Shown: positions 1 to 13,900 of the stretch, piece by piece
How the letters are laid out: the number at the start of each line of letters is the position of its first letter
Position numbering within the stretch: the stretch's first letter is position 1
From: Marisa cornuarietis
Lineage: Eukaryota > Mollusca > Gastropoda > Architaenioglossa > Ampullariidae
Assembly: GCA_004794655.1 (NCBI GenBank)
Contig: SMMW01000650.1
Coordinates: 1,367,501 to 1,431,500, forward strand
DNA length: 64,000 nt
Direction of reading: 5' to 3'
The notes under the pieces: model-generated
The model's database searches: none
What the model was told of the DNA's origin: nothing
What the model saw: the letters and a program-made list of their open reading frames with translations, nothing else
Translations under genes and position numbers: made by a program

Positions 1-24
1 ATCATCATCATCATCATCATCATC
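1..24. repeat. (ATC)n microsatellite
   Basis: Eight perfect ATC triplets open the window, inside the intron that precedes the first visible exon of gene 1. Confidence 0.9.
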
Positions 25-73
25 TCTGATACATCCTCTATTGTGACTCACACAATGTCTGTCGTTCTGACAG

Positions 74-1993
74 GACTTTTGCCAGTACTGGCCTCGCCAC
101 CAAAAGTCGTCAGTTTACTGTGAGCCCTATGTCGTCAGCCTCAGGAGCACCTCCCAGCTGGGCAGCCATCTGTTTCTGTACGAACTGACCCTGGAGAACA
201 AAGTGCGTGAAAAATCGCAAATAACTTGTAAGATGTAAATTTGCCTTCTGGTCGCAGATATCAGCAATGACAGCACCGCTATTCATACAAATGCTGTTCA
301 CATAACGGAACACGCAGCTTGAGTAATTTTCTCATTTTATAAATGTTGTAGCATATCACACATATATTAGTTACATCTCCTAAACATTCAGTGAACCTTA
401 GTGACGAGGTTTTATTTACCAAGATACGTACATTTCCTTCACCATACTTTTTGTGATTCTGTGCTTACATGTATGGTTTTACGGTTATATGCATTATATA
501 TAGCTATTAATACACACATACCATTATAGCCTGGTAATATTTCGTTAGTTAAGGCTTTCCTCTAACCCTCTTGTGAGTAAAACGTTTTTTCTTGTGCAGG
601 GTTTGCAAGACAAGCGGGATGTCAGCCTCGTGCGTTTTGAAGACTGGTCTGAGGAAATACCCGGCAACACCTCTCTGTTGTTGACTTTGATCAGCTTCGT
701 GGACAGTCGCCGTCAGATGGACGGCAACAGCAGCCCCGTCATCATCCAGTGCTTGTAAGTTCATCGTGCTTATTCATCCTTCAGTCACATGATAAACTTA
801 TAATGTTTGTTACTTATTTTAGTTATTAAACTTTCTTTTGTCGATTCCTTTTCCCCACTTTTTGAGAGTGGTGTGACTTCGCAGAACTGGGCGATGTCAA
901 AATGTATTGCAGAATAACAGCTTTTCTTACATAGTACAGTCAGCTAACGGTCCGGGATACCATTGATCAGAATTAGTTCAGATATGGAGATAATGAGCAC
1001 TCCATAAACAGGGGTTTGACATACAGTAAGTACGATGGGGATTCGTTTGGCTTCGGAGTCTCTAAGAAAGTACTTTACCTGAATTAGCGGTGAACAGAAA
1101 GTTGAAACCAAAGTCAAAGCATCCTAAACTCATGGTGTAAAGGGACGGGGTGGCCAAGAGCGGGGTGTTCTGCGCGCTGTGTGACGTCATCAGTCGACTG
1201 ACACGTGACAAGGAAGTGGACGTGTACATGACGGTGAGGGAGCTGCACACCATCAGCCCACAGGCTCTGACCTCGGTGGTAAGTAGATGCCCTCCGGGCT
1301 GTGCATGAGACTATGGTGTGTATGTGACGTTTTAATATATAAATAAATTTATGTATAATGTATATATATAGTTGTCTATATATATATATAATGCATATAG
1401 CATACAGATAAACGAAAATGTATCAGTTAAGTATGAGTAAAACAAAAATATATTCTAAAATTATCATTTCTCTTAGTCTCTTACAAGCACACGCTTAATA
1501 ACATTTGTACATAAAACTGTGTGTGTATATATATATAAAGTTGTGCACATATATATATATATGCTGTTTTATATCATATTTTTAATTCACAAAATGTCTA
1601 TTTGTTTTATATATTTATACATATAATGAATTTCATGTAATTTTTGTTAATTATTGCAGAATGATTGGTAAAATTGTTATTAAAGTATTGGAAACATGCA
1701 CAGAGTTTTCATTTGTGTTTAAAAATATATGATTTGCAAATATATCTGTAAACTACATTCGGTACTTTTAAGTGAACATCAAAATAATTCATGCTTTTCC
1801 CGAGACCACTGCTGAAACGTCTGCGGTGAACACTATTCTAACTCCTCCCCACACAAAACTGAGTGTAAAATAAATTAAATTTCACCAAAGCTGACGGGTT
1901 TCTTTCTATCGTCCACAGGTTCAGTACCGCTACCTGTACGAGGTGACTCAACACCGGTTGTCGGATATGAACGTGTACGCCAACACTAACTGA
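74..1993 (+). CDS. Gene 1: receptor-type tyrosine phosphatase-like, C-terminal D2 fragment (5' partial)
   Basis: Four exons, 74-202, 600-754, 1143-1278 and 1919-1993, join in phase (0,2,0) and encode the last 164 residues of an RPTP; the rest lies to the left of the window. The first exon begins DFCQYWP, a conserved D2 strand. The second contains FEDWSEEIP where active PTPs have WPD, and the loop across the second and third exons reads QCLDGVAKSG, so the HC-x5-R signature has Gln for His and Lys for Arg. That predicts an inactive D2 pseudophosphatase domain. Exon lengths (129, 155, 136, 75) are identical to the last four exons of gene 2 downstream, so the two are tandem paralogues in the same orientation. 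The protein ends in NVYANTN. Acceptors and donors are canonical. A minus-strand reading frame across 1062-1253 is a shadow. Confidence 0.88.
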
Positions 1994-2376
1994 ACACGTG
2001 AGCCAAACAGTCTGAACTCATGAACTCGTGTCTGCTACTAGTGAACATTGGTATCAGCGCTGTTTTAACTTTCAGGACACCAAGATTCTCTTTAATGTGG
2101 ATTAAGATGTCTAGCACTTTAAAACTTATCTATTTGACACTGTCTTTATTTTATTACTTGAAGTGATTTAGGTCTCGTGTTAATATTTTCATCTTCCTTC
2201 ATTTACCCAAGTGAGCGATGGAAGCTAAACTGTTAAACCTTGTTATTTATCATAGAATATAATTTTAAATATTGCTTAACTTTTCAATTTTCTATTTTGG
2301 TATTTCTGTCTTCTTTAACGAAGAATTTTTTCTGAATTGTTTTAATCTTTTACTTGTGTTTATACGATAGATAAAG

Positions 2377-2382
2377 AATAAA
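2377..2382 (+). terminator. Candidate polyadenylation signal of gene 1
   Basis: An AATAAA hexamer lies 384 bases after the gene 1 stop codon; another is at 2503-2508. Which of the two is used cannot be decided from sequence. Confidence 0.45.
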
Positions 2383-2615
2383 ATGGAGATCGATTCAGAA
2401 ATATCCATGCATTTTGTTATATCTGACTCAATCCATAAAAAGATGACGGGAGCTCTCAACCGTTGACTTTCTTACTGAGACTGAACCATCGTAACTGCTT
2501 GCAATAAATAATACTAAAGGGGTAATATTGAATCATAACCTTTCATTGCGATGGTAGTGTTTCCTTACATAGTGGTCTCCACAAAATGTTTCAGCATTAG
2601 AAAAGCTAGCCTAAA

Positions 2616-2618
<3 letters not shown>

Positions 2619-2689
<71 letters not shown>
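2619..2689. repeat. (TG)n microsatellite
   Basis: About 35 uninterrupted TG units in the intergenic region after gene 1. The reading frames through it are artefacts of the repeat. Confidence 0.95.
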
Positions 2690-2690
<1 letters not shown>

Positions 2691-3494
2691 GGTCAGCTCC
2701 CCACTGAGTGGTTTAACAAGAACAAGATGTCTATGAGATATTACGGGATTAATTTGAAGTATCTGGGGAACATGTGAGGAAGCTAAAGCACCACGCTGTT
2801 TGTTCACAACATTGTACATGTCCCAGTGTTACACAACATCAGACACACCCGAAGGACGGAATGACTTCCAAGTTATGAATGAATAACAGAATACAAACCA
2901 GCCTCAATTAGGTGACGGTTAATACGGTTCAAAGGTGAAGGAATGTTCAGTTCATATGGGAGCTGCTAAACATCTTCAATCGAGAAATTAAAAAAATAGA
3001 ATAAAATAAATGCGAGTATACTACAGAGCATTGGTAGCCACATCGTCCCATCAACTAAGCGATTTAGAATGACTAGTGACAGATTTCCATGCCGTCCATC
3101 TACCCATTAAAGCCCTTCATCGGCAGCAGCACATCTTTGGGAACTGCTTTCAGCAATGTCCGTAGTTTTAACGTATCGTCAGAAATCATTTACCACATGA
3201 GGTACCCTATACTAAATTTACTCAAGCACTTGTACACTACAAACAAATTTAGTATTTGACAGAAAAGCTGTCAAGTGACATGATACATAAAAGTAGAAAT
3301 CAGTTTTGTAAAACTCAGTTTTGGTCAAATCCAGATTAAATGTGTGACACGCTGTGAGAAGGCTTCTCCATCCAAAAATATTATATTGTAGATAGCCAAG
3401 TATCAAAAGTGAATATTTAAGAAGACCTCTTGAAGAGTACTTACTGGTGTAGTTTAAACAAGCTGATATAAATGCATGGTGATAAAACATGCTT

Positions 3495-3640
3495 TTAATG
3501 ATGGCTGAGTGGTCGAGATCTCTACTTGAGCACTCAATGAAAAGGGGGATCGATCAAATGTTCCCTCTGAAACGAGTACATCATCTACCCACAGTCATGG
3601 GTTAAAGACCATACTGCCTTGTAGATAATCGGGTATAATA
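3495..3640 (+). repeat. Possible tRNA-derived SINE relic
   Basis: TGGCTGAGTGG near 3502 matches a Pol III A-box of Ser/Leu tRNA type. A weak B-box-like GGATCGATCAA follows about 45 bases later. No cloverleaf can be completed, so this is at most a decayed tRNA-derived element. Confidence 0.3.
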
Positions 3641-4059
3641 CAGACTAAGAAAGTAAAACTACAGGAAATCGTGATGAGTAAGACCTGTTCATGATCAAAG
3701 CACCGGCCAGGACTTAGGGTTCACGTGTTTCCACCCAAGGTGTCACATGGGTTGAATTATGATAGCTGCGGTCCCGCTTGAGACTAGACAGGCGCCACCA
3801 AATGTATGAAACAGAACAAATACATAGACAATTGAACCGAAATATGCCCGGTCAGTCGAAACCCATATTTACAACAACCGCACGCCCCAACCCGGACAGA
3901 TGGGACAACAAACATCCAATAAATCAGAAAATAGATTTCTACTGGTCTACAAACTACTGAAAACACTCACCGTCAGGTGAATACTAAACTTATGCCATCG
4001 TAGATAGCAATGACCGCGAAAAGTGTTGCTGTACTAAAAGGATAGACTAAATATCGAAA

Positions 4060-4960
4060 TGACCCCTGACCACTAGATCCTCCAGATGAAGGCAGAAGTC
4101 CTTCAAGGCAACCAGACTACAACCAACAAACATGCGGACGAACCAGTACCACGGCAAGAGGTAGAAGTGGAGCAGAAACAACAAAGGTTTTTACTGCTCT
4201 GTGCCAAAGAACCGGAGAACGGAAAGAATGGTCTTGATAATGAACCCAGTTACTAGTAATAAGCCCCAAAAATGAAAATAATATGCGGCGTCAGAGCCTC
4301 GAAATCATTAACATAATCACCCACCCTACAAAAACGATGCCTTAGGCTGGCTTCGCATCCTGATAGAAAAACATCAACAATAGAGGTCGGATTGCCTCCA
4401 CCATTTCATCCACGTAAATAAACATTCGGCACAGTCTGGCAGGAGTGGCTGTAACATGAGAGCGAGAATTCATTGATGATGGCATAGATCAAGTCATCGA
4501 AATGTTGTACAGGAGTTCAGCAAAGCAACAAGCTCAGTACTACTGGATAATTAAATAGGAGCTTTTTTAACACAACAGGGCCACCGTTTCACCTGTATCC
4601 TTCAACATTTTTATGGAAAAATCATGTGATAAACTTTTAAAGACAAGTTCACCTCTATTTTCATCACTGGCAACCCTCTGTGTAATCCTGCGCTTTGCCT
4701 ACATCTGTCTGAACACATACAGTATGTAGATAAGCACTGACAAGAGGAAACTCATGGTTAAAACCAACGGCAAAAACAAAACAAAAGTCTACACGAACAC
4801 ATGAAGGATGGTAAATAGGTTTAAATCCTTGAGAGACCCCTTTCTTTAAACAGGCATTTGAATTTCAGACATCCGCATTAGGATTGCAACAGCGACAGCA
4901 GGGATATAATCACGTGACTTGTTTTACCGAGCCAAATTGTTTTACCTATTAGTGTTCACG
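4060..4960 (+). mobile_element. Decayed LINE (reverse transcriptase relic)
   Basis: Across three frames with many stops this stretch keeps landmarks of the same LINE family found on the minus strand at 32309-33411. In order: LCQRTGERKEWS (~4200), LIEKHQQ (~4370), a motif like VLLDN.IGA (~4535-4565), a fragment corresponding to the RT palm strand (LRFAYI for LRFADDI, ~4690), then IRIRIATATA (~4870). Order and spacing match an RT core and thumb. Many frameshifts show it is old and dead. The left end is not defined. Confidence 0.65.
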
Positions 4961-5175
4961 AGAAATAAAAAAGTGTGAAGAAGCTCTTGCCATCAAACGT
5001 TCCCTATCTCATTTCTCCTCAACTCACCTTAAACTTTGTGAAGAAATCTTGTGACATCCTGAGTCAAAGCTCTGTTTCAACTCGCTGAGACATTTAACTT
5101 CCCAGTCGCTCGTGGATCGTCAGACGAGGACCAGACGACCCGCCAGTCAGACCTGTTAAGCTACTTCGCCTGAAA

Positions 5176-5233
5176 ATGTTTCTATTCTCCACCTCGATTA
5201 TTATTATTGGATTCTTATATGACGCCGTTCATG
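5176..5233 (+). other. Gene 2 exon 1: signal peptide
   Basis: ATG at 5176 opens [20 protein letters not shown] (last Gly split by the intron). It has a hydrophobic core, a short polar end and a GTAAGA donor in phase 1. Secretion to the cell surface is inferred. The preceding 100 bases, rich in GACGAGGACC-type sequence, are probably 5' UTR; no TATA box is evident. Confidence 0.8.
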
Positions 5234-8200
5234 GTAAGACAGCAGGCTTTTTCTTTTTCATGAATTTGTTTCAACCTTTCATTTAATAATATAACTAGCT
5301 ACTCAAAGGATTATGAACGCTGACAAGAACCTGTATATCTACATAGTAGGATATTCGGTTAAGTTTGGCTTAGTCCTTTGATCTTAACTGGTCGTGTAAG
5401 GCTCGACGGATGAAACACCTAAAACATTAGCCACAATCTACACTGAAAACATTCTGCATTTATTGTTGCGAGAAAAAAATTAGTCACTCACTAAGTTACA
5501 TTTCTGATATCAAGTTTTGCTCTGGTCTTCTTCAAGGGTCTTCACCTCAAAATACAAACTTTTGGGATTCGTTTAGATGTTGAATCAAGACCCTAAATAT
5601 ACCGGACATTCAAGCCACATCGGGCTTGTTCAAGTGTAATTCGTCGTTGAAGGCGAGAAGTTGTGCTGGTTTCCGAAGATTAACGAGCACTTGACGAAGC
5701 AGCCCGACCACGGAATTCCCGAAGTGTGACGATGTATTGGCAATAACAATGGCAGACTTGCAAGCTGTGGATAGCGCCACAGAATCAGCTGAAAAGGGCG
5801 CAAGAGCCTCGATTTCGATTTGTGAGGGGTTTTCCCGGCTGATGACGCTGCTTTGTGAGAGTCAGGTTCACATATCGAAATCGAGGCTCTTGCGGCCTTT
5901 ACAGTTAGCGACCCAGACGTTAGGCATTTCAGTCAAAGTTTTCGGATAGATGCACATCAGCAAAAGCGAAATAACAGTAGAAATCGTGAAACTTAGCGGT
6001 ATTGTTGTCGTAGTTAATGACACTTTTGAGTCCGAATATATGGATGAGAATCCCTTTAAGGTGCGTATTTTATAGCGATAGATCATTCATATTCCTAGAT
6101 AGACCCAATAAGTCTTTCCATTAATGATGTACAGTAAGCCAGTCAGCCACAATGTTTTCACACAGGGACCTACTGTGTACCTTACCAAGTTAATCATCAG
6201 GCGGAAAACTCGCCTATTGTAAGCATCCTGAGCTGTACACGTTGGCCAGGAAGTGTAGATGGGAAACGTGTGGTGAACAAGATCCGTGTCCCGCCCGCCG
6301 ACACATATTTCACTCCGAGCTCAGTGTCCATGTGTGTTACACATTCTGTCTTCCAGCTCACATCATATGTCATAGTAGGCATTAAAAATATTAAGAATAT
6401 GCGCTATAAAAATCTTCATTATTTTTATTATTATTAAAAAAACTACTACATGGCTGTAAAAGATGCATAAATAGATTGTTAGTCGAAAGGTAGGAGACAC
6501 ACATTCAGATAGCAGATAGCTGAGGACAGACTAGCCTACTGAAGAATGAAAAGTCAGTGGTCTGTATATCTATTATTGAGTCCATAACACAGAATACGGA
6601 TGCTCCCCGATGCAAAGTCTGTCAAAGTTTGACAAATTGCACTGAAAAAATGATGATCGTTCATACCTTCTCTCGGTGCAGGCGTTCTTATCTCTAGATG
6701 TGACACCAAGGTGCTCACTCCTGGTGCTACAATTTTCTTTCACCGCCCTTTCACTAGAACTTTACCAAGTAAAGTTTTTATCCGGCCCGGTCTCCATGAG
6801 TTAATTAAACACGTGCAGATGGCAGACTGCCTAAAATGAAAATTGGCACAAGTTAAATTAGACGAGCACATCTTCCCTCTCTGAGCAGACAAACAGACTC
6901 TGTATCTCTGATATTCAGATGAGACAAACTGACAGACTGTAAGACAGAGAGACAAGCACGCACATAGACCAGCAGAGCGACAGGAAGACAAACGGAATGA
7001 GCTGCAAAGGGACAAATGGCGGAACACACAGACGGTAACAATTTATAGGTGTAGCTGAAGTCAGTCCATGCTTATGTTTGGGACAAGCAAAATTTGAACA
7101 TGGCTTTGTGGATGTCGGACAAGAGAATGTTTGAATTTTCAAATGAACGTGAGATTTCATGACTGTTAATGTAGACTTTAAACGACCAAACGTGTGGAAG
7201 TTAAAACAAATGGTGTAATAAGTCCATCAAAACCACAATACTAACACCAAGGGTGAACTCATATTTGTCTATCACGGATTAAGACTAGAATATATTCACG
7301 GATGTCTTGACTTTGTGAAACTAGTGAAAACTCCTGTAGGGAACAAGGCTGTAACAAGCGGATGTAGCTGACGGATGTAATGGAGACAGGAACTCAACAT
7401 GATGGAAGTCCTGGTCGAGTGTCTTGACATCCCTTTCATAAATAAAGGAGACTGGGTGATGGGGCAGCTACTTTAAAACTCATAAAGTTTACAACTCGAA
7501 TATTTTTCAGACATCTTTCTGACTAATTTAACTGTAGTTAAAAATCGTTAAGAGCTTACCTTCCAGCATATGTATTTACTCTCTCTCTCTCTCCACACAC
7601 ACACACACACACACACTCTCTCTCTCTCTCTCTCTCTCTTATATATAGACATTAATATATATATATATATAGAGGGAGAGAGACATTCAATAATATATAT
7701 AGTATTTCTTTTCAGAGTGGTTGAGAATCCATTGTCTCTGAAGAAGCAAGACTGCACTTACCTAGTAAATAGGACTGTGTAACCTTCCATGAGAAACATA
7801 GTTAACTTTCAACACTGTAGATCATTAAACGATTATGCTAATCACAAAAATTGTCCACCATCTTAATCAAGTTGTTAATCGTGATACTCAAATAGCTTAC
7901 AAATAATTATGAAAACAAATGATTGATACGCTCTACTGACGGCTGTCTTCATTGCTTTTCCTTGCTTACCTCCTTGATACATTGTGCTTCTGTGTGCACC
8001 ACATATATGGTGGCTGTGATCCTACTATTATTATTCACCCATAAACACCTGAAATTTTCTGTTCATCGGTTCTTTTTAAGTGCAGACGTCAGTACACATG
8101 ATATGTCATACCACTTGTTTCACCAGGTGCTGACCGTCCTTGCAACTGTAGTAGTTATGGTGGATGTGTTACAACAAACAGATGTCTCCCGGATGATCAG

Positions 8201-10898
8201 GAATGCAAAAAAGGTATTCAGTTAAATGAGAAACAAATAACAAACAGCGGTTTCCCTGAGACACAGAGAAAGAAAACTGAGGCAGGAGAAAGTAAGAGAG
8301 GCGGTGTAAATGATGTGAGCAGAGGTTTTCTTAACAGACAGTAAAATTTTTATTAATAACCAGTGGTTCTTTCATAATAATGAAACCTAGTTATACATTT
8401 CGCCCAAGTAAGATAAAAGTACTGGGATGAGAGTTTATTTCTCATTTAATGTCGTTAACATCTCACCAGCCACAGTGACACCCCCGAAGCTATATAAAAA
8501 ATACGATATTAAGTCAAGTAATTCTTATTCCGTAAAAACAGTTTTAACTAAGTGTAAAAGTAAAACAGCGCAAAAGACACTTACAAATAAGTTTCAAGTT
8601 AATTTTAAAAAATTACTGTGAATGAAAGTGGCTTGCAGTAATGATAAACAGGTAATGAAATGTGTTCTTAAGGCTGGATGCACTAAGAAAACATGGATTC
8701 TGGTTCCTTTAGGAAATAGAAAAGTTTCTGGACATTATCATTTTAACATATTTTCTATTTTCACGAATTCTCAAAAATTGAGTAAGTGAGGGAGGGAGGC
8801 AGGGAGACAAGGAAGGAGGGAGTCACACTACCTCCATTTATTGCAATTGGCTTAATTACGAATGTGGTGCATTTATTCAGATAATTCTGAAGCATTTGAC
8901 TTTAAATAAAAGATGCTCACTTTTGATTGGGGCGGATTTTGCGAGACCTCAAAATAATTGTCATTTGTTCTGCTGTACTATGTTCTAAAATATATGTTAT
9001 ATAATGTAAATGTAATGAGCATAATTTGTGCAGAGAATGTAGCGCTTAATAAGATGGCAGCCATGAGTAGCGTCTACATAAATTCCGCACGAACAGAATG
9101 GTCAGGATATGCATGTCTGGCAGTCAACGGCAACAGAAGTCACACACTTGTTTTTATAAAGAAGCAAACGAGTTCTACCTTTGGAATAAACTGTATTCAC
9201 ACTAGTGAGTATGGATACAACCCTTGGTGGTCGGTGGATCTTGGAGCCAAGTTCACCATCACAGATGTCACAATCTACAACAGGAACAGCTGTATGTTGA
9301 CAATTGTTTCGTTCATTACATGATTATCTCGCAAAATAGCTTGGGGTTTGCGAACTAAATTACAATGTTGCTGTGAGTTAGGACAGCTTGGATTCAATGA
9401 AGTCGAGCCGTGTTTGTGTCGTTTCCAAACTGAAACTCAATCACACAGATAAGTGATTCATTATGCTGGACTTTATGGTTTTGTGGGAGTGTACATAACT
9501 ACATGAAACCCTATTAGTTTTTCAAACTGGAAAATCATGTTGCATGCACGAAGAACTACTACTTCTAATCATCATTATCATCATCATCATCACCATCACC
9601 ATCATCACCATCACCACCACCACCACCATCAATCATCAATCATCATCAATCATCATCATCGAAGATTATAAATACCGGAGAGTGCTTTTACATAAATATG
9701 CATACTAAGCATGCTGATTAACATGGACATGGGGAATGAAGCTGCTTGTTCATTACAATCAATTATTGAATGCACAGTCCTCCTTCAGTATTTCCTTAAA
9801 ACAATATTATTCCATCATTCACGCATATTTGATTATTTTTGCTAAATGTTCACCGAGCTTTAATCGATAGTGTGTTTGTTGGTGTGTCGGTGCATGAATG
9901 TTTGTACGAACATAAACAGTTTCAGGTAAAATGTGCAAGTGCACTGATTTTATAAAGCGCGTTCAAAGAGTATAACTTTAAAAGTGATTAAATATTCAAT
10001 CATTTCATATTTTAATGAAGTCCATAAATTTCACGTCAAGAATGACGAATATGTGTTTTTATTCACGCTTAGACCCAAACAGACTGAACGGTGTAAAGGT
10101 GTTTGTGGATGAGCAGCTGTGTGATACAACCAAAGACATTGGTACAGACTTGATTGTCAACGTTACCTGCAACAACCCAGTGAGAGGACAAACTGTCAAA
10201 CTACAGATAATGAGAAACGAGAAAGAAATTTTGAACTTCTGCGAAGTTGAAGTGTGGGGTAAGATTTGTTACATCTTAATTCTTAATTAATAGCCCGGAG
10301 ATAGTCAGACGGACTGACAGACACAATCGATCCACTACCGTCGCTACTAAAGGTGATGGAGAAACAATGTCCAGATTTAGCAAAAACAATCAAAAATATT
10401 TATAAAATAATAAAATCGTAACTGACGTCCAGTTGAGACAATTATATCTTGAGATACGATTAATGGTGAAATTTAAGAAAAATTTCGAAAGCTTAATTTA
10501 TAAGCTTTTTATGGTAAACCTACGAGTAATTATTTTCCCAACAACGTTATTCAAGTAGCTGAAATCTAAATGTTTAAAATAATATCTTGAGCAACAGAAG
10601 CATTTATTTCACGGAGTAAAGTATTTTAACTTGAATAGTTTCAATATCTGTATAATTGCTGAAAGCTCATTCAATGTTTTATGTACATGACACAGTATGT
10701 AGTGCGGGTCGTTATGGACCGACGTGTGATGAGCTGTGTACCGGGAACTGCAAGAATAATGAGACATGTGACAACTACAATGGTACCTGCTGGGACGGTC
10801 AGTAAGAACAAACATCTCTTTGAAATGTCTTTTCTTATTATAGTTGTCTTTCTTCTTCCCCTCTCAATCTCTCTCTCTCTCTCTGAACACATGTGCGG

Positions 10899-10975
<77 letters not shown>

Positions 10976-13900
10976 CGTGTTTATATGCGTGAGAGAGAAA
11001 TAATACATCCTTCATTTTTCCATTACTTAAAAAAATTAAAGAATTTAAATAATCTCTTTTAATGTGTGTTTTATGTACATCTTTGTAATGGTCTGTGTAT
11101 GTTTCTAGTAGCTATTACAAAACCACAAAAGCCATAAACAAAACATTAAAAACGTGTTTTATTTGTGTTTCATTTAAACACTAAATCTATGCCTCTCTAA
11201 CATTCACAGGTTGTGAAGAAGGCTTTTATGGCTCCATCTGTAACCAGACATGTGGTAACTGTAAGGACATCGCTTGTGACCAGATGACCGGCCGTTGTTT
11301 GTCCGGATGCCAGGCAGGCTGGGAAGGACCGCTGTGCAATGTCTGTAAGTTGTTGTTTCAGGTAGAGCTGCAGTGTTAACAGGCTAATCCTGATTCTACT
11401 GACTGAAGATGTGGAGGATGAAGTTTCAGAGGCTTACAGCTCATCCATTGAGTTTGCTTATCTTTTTATTAATTTGTTCACTATGATGTTTTAAGGCAGA
11501 TGGATGGATGGATGCCTGGCTGGCTGACTGGCTGAATCGATGGGTGTTTTAATTACTAAAAAAGTTTTACACTAAAACACTCTTTAAAACACAATTTAAT
11601 GAAAAATGTAACATATTGACAGACCACTTTATGAAGAATCTCTGTGGTCAATAGTCTGTATAATATTATCACAACAAAAGTACTAGGTTTTCATACCAAA
11701 CATCAATAAAAAAAACTTTATAAAGATTTCCTGGTCATCTGCAGTGAAAACTAAGAAATGAAGCAGCTTTTCTTACCGTACCAGAAGATGGAAATAGTTT
11801 TGCAATGTTTATATTGACATGATGTTAAATTGTAAAGAAATTAGCGGTTGTCGAATGCAGTCGATTTTTGTTTTTGAATTGATGACTCCTAAACTCTCGT
11901 ACCAGACAGACAGCAGAGTCCCTCAGGTTTCACGCTGTTTGTTTTTGTCAAAAAAACGACTCACGCTTGGAGATGAACACAGTATTGACCATACAGTCAA
12001 AATTTGGTATCGAGACAGACAATACTAGGGATCATCGTGAAATGATGTAGCAGTGAGACGGCAGCATCTGTCTTCTTGTCTCTTTTCTTCATATAGATGT
12101 CAATCTCATGCATACGCTTGTATCAGGGACAACATAGTTGGATTATATTTTATCTTCAGCAAATGTTGATCTCATACAAAAGATTTAGCCAGTACAACTA
12201 CCACTTCAAATAATGTTGCTATGTTCAGCCTGCTCTCCTGGCTACTTTGGTCCAAACTGTGAGCAGCCATGCGGTCAGTGTAAAGCAGGCAACAGCAGCT
12301 GTGACATCATCACAGGTGGATGTGAGGGTGGCTGTACACCCGGCTATATTGCTCCATACTGCAATCAAAGTAAGAATGTCACTACATTCTGTTCGTCCGT
12401 TAGATAAAGAAAATGTTGCTGGTATTTGGCTGATTAAGTGATTAGTTTATTTCTGTGAAAAAGTTTAATTATGCTTATGTAACACAGCTTGACGAGAATA
12501 CCCACCCTGTTCGTAAATGTTGTGGGTCGGGGATCAAAGTGAAGGTCTGATGGCAAGAATGACTTCTCTGGGATATCCACATGTGAGTGGATGCTTGCTC
12601 CCACTTGACTGTCTTCTTCTGATCTGTGTTTTTGTGTTTCAGAAGGTCGTGGATGCCGTCATTTTTTTATGTTAAGGTTTCAACCACAGCTGCAGATTTT
12701 TTGTTTACTTGTTTTTTTTATCATTTAGCCTGTCCTGGAGGTTACCACGGGGATAACTGTTCCTTTACATGTGGCAACTGTTCAGTAGGGACATGCAAAC
12801 CTGAGACTGGAGTTTGTTCTTCAGGATGTCAGACCGGCTTTCAGCAACCTTTCTGTAATCAAAGTAAGAATAGTAAACATGTCTTACATAAAGTTGGACA
12901 CACACATGCACTCCCGTAACAAGAATAGATAACTTTTAGTAATGTCAAATAATTCAATAGCACAGGGCTGTAAACCCCATGAAATGACTTCAACGACGGT
13001 CGCTGGCTTAAACATATTTGTGCAGCTCAGAAAATAATCGTAGATGGATGAATGAGTCTAAGGAACTAAAAATAAACAAGCATAGAAAATGGAGAGATGG
13101 AATATAACACAGTGCGTCTGTGCTCATGTGTTTGTGTGTGTGTGTCTAGGAGGGGAGGGGGTTGTAGGTGCATCCATGTGTTCATGTGTGTACATATGTG
13201 GGTGGCTGTGGGTGCGTCTTTGTAAGAGTATTTTATGTAAACAAGTGCCCATATGATAAATATTTATTAAGAAAATGATACATTTCAAAATAAACATTGA
13301 TTTAGCCATAATTAAGCAGTTTTCCTCTGTCAATTGTAGCCTGCGATTATGGTTCCTACGGACCAAACTGCAACAAGACTTGCGGTCAGTGTGCTGACAG
13401 AAACACGTGCGAACCTGCGACTGGTCTTTGTCCTACTGGATGTGTAAAGGGCCAACAACCACCTTATTGTGATGAATGTAAGAAATATTAACATAACAAA
13501 CATACGTGAAAAGTATTAATGTTAGCAATCATTCAGCCATCAATATCTTCTTCATCTGCGTCTGTTATTTTTTCTGTTTCTTTATTACTATGGGCTGCTG
13601 TGAGTGGTTACCTGACTTTCTGTTGCTCTCGACTAAAAAAATAAACAAACTGTTATTGGCTGTTGTGTTGCTGCTGCTACAACTTTTAGATAAATAATCA
13701 AAGCATTCTTGCTGAATGTCCCTATTTCTTATTTGGGCAAAGATACAAAGTACCGTAAGGTTCAGTTATTTATTAATATAGAAATGTTATAAAACTTACG
13801 GCCTCTATGAATCACAAGAAGATATACAAATAAATTTGATTATCAATTCAAGCTTCCTTCAGCAAAAAACGTTTTATTTTTCATCTTGAAAAAGTGGAAA

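Larger units (their letters stand above)
2700..5100. other. Intergenic region between genes 1 and 2
   Basis: Apart from the SINE-like and LINE relics listed separately, no coding region with conserved features was recognised. Small frames near 3218-3490 and 3778-3966 overlap on both strands and show no family motif. Confidence 0.6.
5234..8126 (+). other. Gene 2 intron 1 (2.9 kb)
   Basis: It holds a strong hairpin at 5789-5904 and a compound microsatellite near 7580-7682, both listed. No other exon or element was recognised. Confidence 0.6.

Noticed and set aside
3495..3640. Functional tRNA gene
   Set aside because: Only an A-box-like match is good; no acceptor stem or anticodon arm can be formed, so it is listed only as a possible SINE relic.
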